Source of the DNA: Galactobacter sp052108535
GTDB lineage: Bacteria > Actinomycetota > Actinomycetes > Actinomycetales > Micrococcaceae
Assembly (NCBI GenBank): GCA_052108535.1
Contig: JBQDZM010000034.1
Span: forward strand, 1-28,578
Reading direction: 5' to 3'
Length of the DNA: 28,578 nucleotides
Every line of letters begins with the position of its first letter. Positions within the stretch are counted from its first letter, which is position 1. The translations under genes were made by a program, and so were the position numbers. This document shows positions 1-6,827 of the stretch, in pieces. A model generated the notes under the pieces. The model was not told where the DNA came from, made no database searches, and saw only the letters and a list, made by a program, of their open reading frames with translations.

Positions 1-224
1 ACTATCAGGCGGCTTGGGCTGTCATGAACGAACAGGGTGAGAACCCTCGGATTCTGACCTTCGACACCAGGACGGAGAAGCTGCGCCAGATTCCGCTCAA
101 GGATGTGCCGTCGGCTCCGATCAGCCAGGACGGCTGGGACCTGACCTACGAGGTGACCAGCTCCACGGACGGTAAGGGCGACTTCGTGACCGGGATCGCT
201 GCGCCGTTCCAATCCGGGAACTGA
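1..224 (+). CDS. C-terminal end of an unrecognised protein
   Basis: The reading frame is open from the left edge and stops with TGA at 222-224, so this is the last ~73 residues of a longer gene. An internal ATG at 24 exists, but the frame upstream of it is open and protein-like (YQAAWAV), so I treat the gene as cut by the window edge. The visible part is polar and beta-rich in character (ILTFDTRTEKLRQIPL, WDLTYEVTSS), with no membrane segment and no motif I recognise. It is followed by a long perfect hairpin that probably ends its transcript. Function unknown. Confidence 0.6.
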   Translation, partial: YQAAWAVMNEQGENPRILTFDTRTEKLRQIPLKDVPSAPISQDGWDLTYEVTSSTDGKGDFVTGIAAPFQSGN

Positions 225-315
225 TGTCCCGCTCCATGCGGGAGCAGACGCGCACCGGGTGAGGTGACCCGACCCGTCGGGCACCTACCACCGGCGACGG
301 CAGGGCGCCCCGAGA

Positions 316-364
316 CCGCGGCCCTTTCGCCATGTCCATCGCGGACATGGCGAAAGGGCCGCGG
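316..364. terminator. Perfect 22-bp inverted repeat, probable terminator
   Basis: Arms 316-337 and 343-364 are exact reverse complements (22 bp each) around a 5-base loop. There is no T run on either side, so a classic intrinsic terminator is not shown. In high-GC actinobacteria, hairpins without U tracts often sit at transcript ends, and this one lies 92 bases after the stop of the first gene. Both the position and the perfection of the stem support termination or mRNA 3'-end protection. Confidence 0.6.
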
Positions 365-468
365 CCTTGCGCCGTGACTACAGCACTATGACCACCAGCG
401 ATTGCTGACTGCCCGGACGGACTATCCACAAGTCGAAAGCGACCGCAGCGGCGAGCGGGTAGGGGCAC

Positions 469-474
469 TAGAAT
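469..474 (+). promoter_or_regulatory. -10 box of a leaderless promoter
   Basis: TAGAAT is followed by exactly 7 bases and then the ATG at 482. This is the spacing expected when transcription starts on the A of the start codon. No Shine-Dalgarno sequence lies before the ATG, which fits leaderless translation. No clear -35 box is seen. Confidence 0.55.
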
Positions 475-481
475 CGGGCGC

Positions 482-706
482 ATGGATTCACCCCGGTTCC
501 TTCGCCTCGAGGATGTCGCCGACGAACTCAACGTGTCGATGGTGCAAGCCCGCGCCCTGGTGCGGAGCGGAGAACTGAAGGCCATCAAGATCGGCGGGCG
601 CGGCGTCTGGAGAGTGGAACGCAGCGAGTTCGAGGCCTACATCGCGCAGCAGTACCAGGCCACGGAGCAGGCGATCGCCGCGGAGGATTCCGACGTGGGG
701 GTCTGA
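482..706 (+). CDS. Small excisionase/MerR-type helix-turn-helix protein
   Basis: This 74-residue protein is almost entirely a winged helix-turn-helix of the excisionase/BldC type. Residues 6-25 (LRLEDVADELNVSMVQARAL) form the HTH, and the basic strand KAIKIGGRGVWRVERSEFEAYI follows as the wing and the helix that closes the fold. The acidic C-terminus (AAEDSDVGV) is probably flexible. Such proteins bind DNA as small regulators or recombination directionality factors. No integrase gene is adjacent, so a chromosomal regulator is more likely than an element excisionase. Translation appears leaderless (TAGAAT box 7 bases before ATG). It stands alone between the hairpin at 316-364 and a tRNA gene. 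Family assignment is good; the target is unknown. Confidence 0.8.
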   Translation: MDSPRFLRLEDVADELNVSMVQARALVRSGELKAIKIGGRGVWRVERSEFEAYIAQQYQATEQAIAAEDSDVGV

Positions 707-735
707 GAACCAGATCCCGTGTGGGTCACCCCGGT

Positions 736-764
736 TTGGAGCACACCCGTAGCGGCGGTATCCT
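736..764 (+). promoter_or_regulatory. Promoter of tRNA-Ala(CGC)
   Basis: TTGGAG (736-741) and TATCCT (759-764) are separated by 17 bases, and transcription would begin about 30 bases before the mature tRNA. A small hairpin (TGCGGC-GTAT-GCCGCA, 777-792) lies in the 5' leader that RNase P would remove. The same -35 hexamer occurs before the other tRNA-Ala gene in the window. Confidence 0.6.
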
Positions 765-800
765 GTTGAAGGTTGCTGCGGCGTATGCCGCAACGATCAA

Positions 801-873
801 GGGGCTTTAGCTCAGTTGGTAGAGCGTTTCGTTCGCAATGAAGAGGTCAGGGGTTCGATTCCCCTAAGCTCCA
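801..873 (+). tRNA. tRNA-Ala (anticodon CGC)
   Basis: A full cloverleaf can be drawn. The acceptor stem is GGGGCTT/AAGCTCC, the D arm GCTCAGTTGGTAGAGC, the anticodon stem TTTCG/TGAAG with loop TTCGCAA, and the T arm AGGGGTTCGATTCCCCT. The anticodon CGC (834-836) reads the alanine codon GCG. The discriminator base is A and CCA is not encoded. Confidence 0.95.
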
Positions 874-879
874 CAACCC

Positions 880-908
880 ATCCCCGGGACCCGCGTGGTT
901 CCGGGGAT
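880..908 (+). terminator. Probable terminator of tRNA-Ala(CGC)
   Basis: ATCCCCGG (880-887) and CCGGGGAT (901-908) form a perfect 8-bp stem just after the tRNA, followed by TATTG. There is no long T run, so the call rests on stem strength and position. Confidence 0.5.
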
Positions 909-930
909 TATTGCTGTCCACGACAGATGG

Positions 931-999
931 CGGTGCGGTGGCACAAATCGCGGTGTGGATCCTTCGCCCCACACCGACGCGTGTGCATCCGTACCGCAA
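931..999. repeat. 69-bp intergenic repeat, copy 1
   Basis: This copy matches 1285-1353 over the same 69-bp length, starting CGGTGCGGTGGCACAAATCG and ending CCGCAA. The first 32 bases are identical; the divergence is concentrated in the central loop and a few later bases. Inside it CGGTGTGG and CCACACCG form an 8-bp stem. The two copies bracket the small gene at 1047-1268. Confidence 0.8.
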
Positions 1000-1034
1000 T
1001 CCGTCAGGATCCGGGCAGCAGAACGCTGAAGCGC

Positions 1035-1040
1035 TAGGCT
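1035..1040 (+). promoter_or_regulatory. -10 box of a leaderless promoter
   Basis: TAGGCT ends 6 bases before the ATG at 1047, with no Shine-Dalgarno sequence between them. The same TAGGCT box with near-identical spacing precedes the gene at 8603. Confidence 0.55.
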
Positions 1041-1046
1041 CCGCCC

Positions 1047-1268
1047 ATGGGCAACCCGCAAGGATTCGACTACAGCGAGCAACGCGACGGCACCGTCTTG
1101 ATCACGCACCATGGCCGTCGAGCAACCGTGCTGCGTGGAGATCGTGCGGAGCAATTCCTGGAAGAAGTGGAATGCCACCCACAACGGGTGATGGCCCGCT
1201 GGACCGGCAACTACAAGCGTGGCAATGAACGTGTGGCCAAGCGGCACCCTCGCAACGCGGGCCGGTGA
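1047..1268 (+). CDS. Small conserved-looking hypothetical protein
   Basis: 73 residues, basic at the C-terminus. It begins MGNPQGFDYSEQRDGTVLI and ends with a run of the form ARWTGNYKRGNERVAKRHPR. I recall proteins of this size and pattern (MGK-Q-F-Y start, TGNYKRGNER end) as conserved hypotheticals in Arthrobacter and its relatives; this rests on memory, not a search. It has no membrane segment, signal peptide or catalytic motif. The leaderless promoter at 1035-1040 supports it as a real gene. It sits alone between two copies of a 69-bp repeat. Function unknown. Confidence 0.7.
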   Translation: MGNPQGFDYSEQRDGTVLITHHGRRATVLRGDRAEQFLEEVECHPQRVMARWTGNYKRGNERVAKRHPRNAGR

Positions 1269-1284
1269 GTACGTACACAAATAA

Positions 1285-1353
1285 CGGTGCGGTGGCACAA
1301 ATCGCGGTGTGGATCCGACGATTCACACCGCCGGGTGTGCATCCGTGCCGCAA
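1285..1353. repeat. 69-bp intergenic repeat, copy 2
   Basis: This is the second copy of the repeat at 931-999, with the same orientation and the same length. It begins 16 bases after the stop codon of the small gene and ends about 95 bases before the dehydrogenase start. The internal inverted pair is weaker than in copy 1 (CGGTGTGg against TTCACACCG). Confidence 0.8.
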
Positions 1354-1447
1354 CGTGGTTCTCGAGGACTAGTTATAGGTAGAGCCAGTAGACAGGCGTA
1401 GCTTAAATCCTGAGGGCGAAAACTCCGTCCGGGAAAGGCAACAGACC

Positions 1448-2409
1448 ATGCGCGCAGTCACGTACGTCAAGAATGACACCGTCGAAATCCACGAGAAGCC
1501 GATCCCGGAGATCGCCGCGGACGAAGTCCTCCTCAAGGTCGGCGGCGCAGGCCTATGCCACTCCGACATCGCCATCATAGGCATGGGAGACGACAACCCG
1601 TTGATCGGTTCCACGCTGGGGCATGAGGTCTCCGGAACGGTGGAGAAGCTCGGCGAGAACGTTCAAGGCTGGAACGTGGGGGATGCCGCGCTGGTGGCAC
1701 TCGTTCTTTCCTGCGGCCAGTGCAGTGAATGCCTGGCCGGGCGGGACAATCAGTGTGAGGTCGTGTCCCCGCGCAACAGCCTGGCGCCGCTTTCTCCCGG
1801 TATCGGCGTGGACGGTGGCATGGCCGACTACATCAAGGTCAAGGCTCGTCACCTGGACCCGCTGGGTGACCTGGACGTGGTGGCCGCCGCACCGCTGGCG
1901 GATGCCGCACTGACCCCCATGCACGCCATCTCCACGGTCAAGGATCGGCTGACCGGTGACGCCACCGTGGTGGTGCTTGGCTTGGGCGGTCTGGGGCACA
2001 TGGGACTGCAGATCCTGCTTGCCACCACCGGCGCTCGCATCATCGGCCTGGACACCGACCCGGAGAAACTGGCCTTCGCCGAGGCCAAGGGCGCCATCGC
2101 AATCCCCTCCGACGGCGCAGCCGCAGACAAGATCATGGAACTGACCAACGGAGTCGGGGCCGACGTGGTGTTCGACTTCGTGGGCGTGCAGCCCACGGTC
2201 ACCACTGCCATCAACGTGGTCCGCAATGGCGGAGCCATCCGCTTCGTCGGGCTGGGCAACGGCGGCTTCGACTACGTGGCCGGCTCCGGTTCCCCACTAC
2301 CGTGGGGCGTGGAGATCGAGCGCGCCTACGGAGGAACCCGCGCCGAGATGCGTGAGGTCATCGCTTTGGCTCAGCAGGGCAAGATCGGTGTCGAGGTGAA
2401 GCGGTACCC
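1448..2409 (+). CDS. Zinc-dependent alcohol dehydrogenase, 3' end lost in gap
   Basis: A medium-chain NAD(P)-dependent dehydrogenase oxidising alcohols or reducing aldehydes in the cytosol. The visible ~320 residues include the catalytic zinc ligands (GLCHSDI, GHEVSG), a structural zinc cluster (CGQCSECLAGRDNQC) and the Rossmann motif GLGGLGHMG, followed by D of LDTD, which suggests NAD+ rather than NADP+. ATG at 1448 has a GGGAAAGG ribosome site at 1431-1438. The family is usually ~345-350 residues, so only about 25-30 residues should be missing, hidden in the 100-N run that starts after VKRYP. The frame that appears to continue across the gap (to 2596) does not look like a dehydrogenase C-terminus and should not be trusted. 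It could equally be described as a 2,3-butanediol-dehydrogenase-like or general ADH; the substrate cannot be told. Confidence 0.88.
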
Positions 2410-2509
2410 NNNNNNNNNNNNNNNNNNNNNNNNNNNNNNNNNNNNNNNNNNNNNNNNNNNNNNNNNNNNNNNNNNNNNNNNNNNNNNNNNNNNNNNNNNN
2501 NNNNNNNNN
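2410..2509. other. Assembly gap (100 N)
   Basis: Exactly 100 undetermined bases, which is the conventional placeholder for a gap of unknown size. The true distance between the dehydrogenase and panC is therefore unknown, and extra genes could lie here. Confidence 0.98.
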
Positions 2510-2511
2510 GG

Positions 2512-2525
2512 CCGCAACGTTGCGG
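2512..2525. repeat. 14-bp perfect palindrome beside the gap
   Basis: CCGCAACGTTGCGG reads the same on both strands and starts two bases after the N run. It may be the edge of a larger hairpin or terminator that broke the assembly, or an operator for panC, whose start lies 88 bases downstream. Confidence 0.4.
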
Positions 2526-2613
2526 TAGCGTTGATGTCTGCTTGTCGCTGCCGGGCAGACGCCTCGCGAATCGCGTGGGACGCGCCGACGGCGTGAAAAG
2601 CTGGAGGTTGACA

Positions 2614-3471
2614 GTGCAGGTCATCACGACGGTGACTGAGGTGCGCAATGCGGTGAAGCAGGTGCGTTCGGAGGGGCGGCCGGTGTCGCTGGTCCCGACC
2701 ATGGGAGCCCTGCATGAGGGTCATCTTTCGCTGATCCGTGCCGCCGGTGCCGAGGGAGCCTTGGTGGTGGTCTCCGTGTTCGTGAATCCAACCCAGTTCA
2801 ACGACGCATCCGATCTGGACGCCTACCCCCGCGACCTTGAAGCCGACGCCGCACTCGCAGCGAGTGCGGGAGCAGACGTGGTGTTCGCACCCACCGTGGA
2901 GGAGATGTACCCGAACGGCTTTTCCACATCAGTGAGGGTCGCCGGCATCACGGAGCGTTGGGAGGGTGCCGAGCGTGGGGCCTCCCACTTCGATGGCGTG
3001 GCACTGGTGGTCTCCAAGCTGTTCAACATCGTGGCCCCGGACAGGGCCTACTTCGGGCAGAAGGATGCCCAGCAGATCGCTGTGGTGCGACGCTTCGCCG
3101 CTGACCTGAATCAGCCGGTTCAGGTGTGCGCGGCTCCCACCGTCCGCGCCGCGGATGGTCTGGCGCTGTCCTCCCGCAACGCTCGTCTGTCGGCCGGCGA
3201 TCGCGCCGCCGCGCTCTCCCTCGGCGCCTCGCTGCGCCAGGCGCAGGCCGCCGTCGCGGACGGAAAGCACGACGTCGCCTCGCTCACTTCCGCTGCCATG
3301 AGCACCCTCGTTTCCGCGGGGGCCCGCCCCGAGTACTGGGCCGTGGTGAACCCGGAAACCTTTGAGCCATTGTCCGTCGTGACCCCAGAGAGGTCGGCGC
3401 TGGCGATCGTAGCAGCGTGGGCCGGGGACGTTCGCCTGATCGACAACCAGGCCCTCACCGCGCTGAGCTGA
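2614..3471 (+). CDS. panC: Pantothenate synthetase
   Basis: Joins pantoate and beta-alanine with ATP to make pantothenate, the last step of vitamin B5 synthesis, in the cytosol. The protein is 285 residues, the normal size. It shows the HIGH-type nucleotide motif PTMGALHEGH (residues 28-37), FVNPTQF, FGQKDAQQ and the LSSRN motif of the KMSKS-like loop. I chose the GTG at 2614 because TGGAGG lies 6 bases before it and the protein then starts just ahead of the conserved fold; a longer frame open from 2542 lacks this support. The gene follows the assembly gap, so its promoter cannot be judged. panB is 4 kb away on the other strand rather than in the same operon. Confidence 0.95.
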   Translation: MQVITTVTEVRNAVKQVRSEGRPVSLVPTMGALHEGHLSLIRAAGAEGALVVVSVFVNPTQFNDASDLDAYPRDLEADAALAASAGADVVFAPTVEEMYPNGFSTSVRVAGITERWEGAERGASHFDGVALVVSKLFNIVAPDRAYFGQKDAQQIAVVRRFAADLNQPVQVCAAPTVRAADGLALSSRNARLSAGDRAAALSLGASLRQAQAAVADGKHDVASLTSAAMSTLVSAGARPEYWAVVNPETFEPLSVVTPERSALAIVAAWAGDVRLIDNQALTALS

Positions 3472-3537
3472 CCCCGAACGGCCGCGAGGGTCAGAAAGCG
3501 CCCACTCGGATACCTCCCGCTGTCTGGTCGGATGTGT

Positions 3538-3543
3538 CAGGCT
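3538..3543 (+). promoter_or_regulatory. Possible -10 box of a leaderless promoter
   Basis: CAGGCT ends 7 bases before the ATG at 3551, the same spacing as the TANNNT boxes at 469, 8590 and 19873, but the first base differs from consensus. No ribosome site precedes the ATG. Confidence 0.35.
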
Positions 3544-3550
3544 TGAGGCC

Positions 3551-4378
3551 ATGAGACGGATCCAGCCTCTGCGGGCCCTGGTCGGCGTCGTGCTCGTGGG
3601 CACGGTGGTGGGTGTCGGGGCCGTGGCCTGTTCGTCCAGTCCCACGGCACCATCCCAGACCAGGGGCTCGGGTGCGGACGCCGCCACACCGACGCCGGAC
3701 GCGTCCTCGGCCGCTGTGGCCAGCAGCACCCCTGCGACGTCAGCGGCGGCGTCGAGTACTGCCGCGAGCAGTTCGGCTCCCACGCACGCGGATCCCACCT
3801 TTGCCACTCGACCGTCCAAGGCCGTCGCCGCCGGACAGGTCAGCGATGCGGTTACGGCACGTGCGGCGGGCAAGGGCGACACCAACGTCAAGTACACGGT
3901 TCAGGGCGATCTGGCCGCGGTGGTCACCGTGGACTGTTCCACGTGCACCGGTCCCGTGACCATCACCGGTCCGCAGCGCGTCGCAGCGTTCGGGACCGTT
4001 CCGAAGGGCGGTAGCGGCTCCTACTTGATGTCCCCGATGAAGAATCAGTCAGCGACCCAGGAAGTGTGGGTGCAGGCGCGCGGCCCGTGGAAGCTCACCG
4101 TCTCCAGCTGGAACACGGTGCCACGGGAATCGGGGACGGTTCACGGAAAGGGATCGAGGGTTTTCTGGGTGGACGGCAAGCACACGTCCGCCGTGCTGGA
4201 ATGGAAGCGCAGCCGCCCCGGCGACAAGGTGCAGGCCCGGTACTTTCAGGCGGATACGAACCAGCCGCTCATGTTCGGTTCGGACGATCCGACCTACAAG
4301 GAACGTCAAGAGATCACCACCCCTGGCGTGATGTCCATCCAGACGGAAGGGGAATGGACCTTCACACCAGGACGCTGA
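3551..4378 (+). CDS. Probable secreted lipoprotein of unknown function
   Basis: 275 residues. The start MRRIQPLR is followed by a hydrophobic stretch (ALVGVVLVGTVVGVGAVA) and C27, giving AVAC as a slightly unusual lipobox (Ala at -3). A linker of Ala, Ser, Thr and Pro (about residues 30-90) leads to a beta-rich domain (about 110-275). That domain seems to contain two related halves, each with an A-F/M-G turn and each ending in a G-W-x-L/F-T strand (GPWKLTVS near 180 and GEWTFTPG at the end). A CSTC pair near residue 135 could form a small disulfide or bind metal. The protein is probably anchored on the outer face of the membrane. It is followed, tail to tail, by the copper ATPase. No function is claimed. 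Confidence 0.75.
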   Translation: MRRIQPLRALVGVVLVGTVVGVGAVACSSSPTAPSQTRGSGADAATPTPDASSAAVASSTPATSAAASSTAASSSAPTHADPTFATRPSKAVAAGQVSDAVTARAAGKGDTNVKYTVQGDLAAVVTVDCSTCTGPVTITGPQRVAAFGTVPKGGSGSYLMSPMKNQSATQEVWVQARGPWKLTVSSWNTVPRESGTVHGKGSRVFWVDGKHTSAVLEWKRSRPGDKVQARYFQADTNQPLMFGSDDPTYKERQEITTPGVMSIQTEGEWTFTPGR

Positions 4379-4424
4379 CGCTGCCACCGACCCAGGCTGG
4401 CGCCGACCTGGTCGTGGCGTATCC

Positions 4425-6767
4425 CTAGTCCTCGAGGCGCTTGACCCGCAGCCGCGACGCGTTGGCGATCACACTGACGCTGGAGAGGGCCATGGCCAGA
4501 GCGGCCAGCATGGGGGAGAACAGCACGCCGAGCGCCGGGTAGAGCACGCCCGCCGCGACAGGGATGCCGATCACGTTGTAGACGAACGCGAACACCAGGT
4601 TCTGCCGGATGTTGCCCATGGTCGCCTTCGACAGAGACCGCGCGCGAGCGATCCCCAACAGGTCCCCGGACAGCAGCGTGATGCCCGCGCTCTCCATGGC
4701 CACATCGGTGCCGGTCCCCATCGCGAGGCCGACGCGGGCGGCGGCCAGCGCCGGAGCGTCGTTCACGCCGTCGCCCGCCATGGCGACCGACCTGCCCTGG
4801 CTGGTCAGCTCGGCGATCGCGGCGGCCTTGTCCTCCGGCTGGACGTCGGCCCGGACCTCGTCGATGCCCAGCTCCTGGGCCACGGCCGTGGCCGTGGTCA
4901 GATTGTCCCCGGTCAGCATGACGACCTTGAGCCCCTGCTGGTGCAGCTGCTTCACGGCGGCGGGGGTGGTCTGCTTGATCGGGTCGGCGATCGCGAGGAT
5001 CGCCTGCGGCGTTCCGTCCACGGCCACATAGATGGCCGTAGCGCCGTCGGCGCGCAGGGCGTCGGCGCGTGCGCGCACGTCGGCCATCTCCTGCCCGACG
5101 CCTACGAAGTCGGCATTGCCGACCAGCACCTTCCGCCCGTCCACGGCGGCGGCGACCCCGCCACCGGGGGCGGAATCGAAGTCGGAGGCGTGGGGGATGG
5201 CGATCCCGTCCTCGCGGGCGCGGGCCACGATGGCCTGCCCCAGGGGGTGTTCGGAGCCCGCCTCCACGGCGGCGGCCAGGGTCAGGATCTCGGATGGGTC
5301 GAGGTCTGCCAGGGTCTCGATGGAGGTGACGGCAGGGCGGCCCTCGGTGAGCGTGCCCGTCTTGTCCACCACCACGGTGTCGACCTTCTCCATGGCTTCG
5401 AGGGCCTGAGCGTCGCGGATGAGCACACCGTCCTTTGCGCCGCGGCCGACGCCGACCATGATGGACATGGGCGTGGCCAAGCCGAGGGCGCAGGGGCAGG
5501 CGACAATCAGCACGCTCACCGCGACGACCAGGGCATGCGCCAGGCGCGGCGTGGGACCCACAAGGATCCAGATCAGGAACGCAAGTACAGCGATGCCGAT
5601 GACCACGGGCACGAAGACCGCGGAGACCTTGTCGACCAGGGACTGGATGGGGGCGCGCGAGCGCTGAGCCGAGGCCACCATGTCCACGATCCTGGACAGC
5701 ATCGAATCCGCGCCGAGCTTCTCCGCGCGGACCACCAGCGAACCGGACCCGGCGACGGTCCCGCCGACCACCTGGTCGCCTTCGGATTTGCTCACGGGCA
5801 GGGGCTCGCCGGTGACCATGGATTCGTCCACGCTGCAGCGCCCGGACACCACGGTGCCGTCCACGGCGACCTTCTCACCGGGGCGGACCCGGACCAGGTC
5901 ACCGACCTGCAGATCCTCCAGTGGGATCTCGGACTCATTGCCGTGCCCGTCGATCCGCCTGGCCGTGGCCGGTGCCAGATCCATCAGGGCACGGATGGCC
6001 CCGGAGGTGGACTCACGCGCGCGCAGTTCCAGCACCTGTCCAAGGGCCACGAGGGCGACGATCACGGACGCCGCCTCGAAATACACCTCGACCCGTCCGT
6101 GCATGCGCATGGAAGCTGGGAAGATGCCCGGGGTAAGGAGCGCCACCAGGCTGTAGACGTACGCCGCCCCCACACCCATCGAGACCAGTGTGAACATGTT
6201 CAGCGAGCGATGCCGAATGGAGGCCCAGCCGCGCTGGAAGAACGGCGCTGCTGCCCAGAACACCACCGGCGTGGCCAGGACGAACTGGATCCACTGCGAC
6301 ACTCCCATGGGGATCAGATCTCTGAGCCCGGGGATCATGGGGAAGAGCATGCCAAGGACAAGGATCGGCACGGACAGGACCGCGGAGATCCAAAAGCGTC
6401 GCGTCATCGAGGCGAGCTCAGGATTCGGCTCGGTGGTGGCGGTGGCGCGTTCAGGCTCAAGGGCCATGCCGCAGATGGGGCAGGCTCCCGGGCCGTCCTG
6501 ACGCACCTGGGGGTGCATGGGGCAGGTGTAGATCACCGGGCCCGAACCGGCTGGGGGACTAGGGTACGGGGGCGGTCCTGCGTGATCATCATGCCCGTCC
6601 CCGTGGTCCACGTACCTTTCGGGCTGGGCCAGGAATTTAGTGTGGCAACTTTCAGAACAGAAGTAGTAGGTCTGCCCGTTCACGTCCTCGCTCGCCGCTG
6701 CCTGGGCAGGGTCCAGCGTCATACCGCAAACGGGATCGGTGACGAATTGCTTGGCCTTGGTGTCCAT
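4425..6767 (-). CDS. copA: Copper-exporting P1B-type ATPase
   Basis: A membrane ATPase that pumps Cu+ out of the cytosol. From the chosen start it has 780 residues. A YHS metal-binding domain comes first (C14 in DPVCGM, C37 and C41 in YYFCSESC), then a His-rich linker, then a heavy-metal-binding domain (YTCPMHP...CPICGM, 80-101). The transport core carries the TGEP actuator loop (319-322), the CPC ion motif (424-426), the phosphorylated D468 in DKTGT, and GDGVND near 665. CPC rather than CPH points to Cu+. I start at ATG 6767 (MDTKAKQF). The frame is open to an ATG at 6824, but that would place the CsoR-like operator inside the coding sequence. It lies 60 bases downstream of an SDR gene on the same strand and is probably transcribed from its own copper-controlled promoter. 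No csoR or copZ gene is in the window. Confidence 0.93.
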   Translation of the reverse strand: MDTKAKQFVTDPVCGMTLDPAQAAASEDVNGQTYYFCSESCHTKFLAQPERYVDHGDGHDDHAGPPPYPSPPAGSGPVIYTCPMHPQVRQDGPGACPICGMALEPERATATTEPNPELASMTRRFWISAVLSVPILVLGMLFPMIPGLRDLIPMGVSQWIQFVLATPVVFWAAAPFFQRGWASIRHRSLNMFTLVSMGVGAAYVYSLVALLTPGIFPASMRMHGRVEVYFEAASVIVALVALGQVLELRARESTSGAIRALMDLAPATARRIDGHGNESEIPLEDLQVGDLVRVRPGEKVAVDGTVVSGRCSVDESMVTGEPLPVSKSEGDQVVGGTVAGSGSLVVRAEKLGADSMLSRIVDMVASAQRSRAPIQSLVDKVSAVFVPVVIGIAVLAFLIWILVGPTPRLAHALVVAVSVLIVACPCALGLATPMSIMVGVGRGAKDGVLIRDAQALEAMEKVDTVVVDKTGTLTEGRPAVTSIETLADLDPSEILTLAAAVEAGSEHPLGQAIVARAREDGIAIPHASDFDSAPGGGVAAAVDGRKVLVGNADFVGVGQEMADVRARADALRADGATAIYVAVDGTPQAILAIADPIKQTTPAAVKQLHQQGLKVVMLTGDNLTTATAVAQELGIDEVRADVQPEDKAAAIAELTSQGRSVAMAGDGVNDAPALAAARVGLAMGTGTDVAMESAGITLLSGDLLGIARARSLSKATMGNIRQNLVFAFVYNVIGIPVAAGVLYPALGVLFSPMLAALAMALSSVSVIANASRLRVKRLED

Positions 6768-6789
6768 GGGTCCTGCTCCGCCTCCAATG

Positions 6790-6805
6790 ATACCCCGGGG
6801 GGTAT
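6790..6805 (-). promoter_or_regulatory. CsoR-like copper operator
   Basis: ATACCCCGGGGGGTAT is a near-perfect palindrome of the ATACCCC/GGGGTAT type known for the Cu+-responsive repressor CsoR. It is 23 bases upstream of the ATPase start, where a bound repressor would block transcription. Exact -10 and -35 boxes on the minus strand are not clear. TATCAT at 6792-6787 overlaps the operator and is one candidate -10. Confidence 0.7.
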
Positions 6806-6827
6806 AATTGGCCATGGGGCGCAAGAC

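Noticed and set aside
2510..2596. Apparent C-terminus of the alcohol dehydrogenase after the gap
   Set aside because: Frame across an unknown-size gap is meaningless and the residues do not resemble an ADH end.
2929..3897. 322-residue minus-strand frame opposite panC and the lipoprotein
   Set aside because: It crosses two well-supported genes on the other strand and has no recognisable domain.
6803..6808. Perfect TATAAT on the plus strand beside the copper operator
   Set aside because: It points into the end of a gene on the opposite strand, has no -35 box at the right distance and no plus-strand gene follows. It is a by-product of the GGGGTATAAT palindrome arm.
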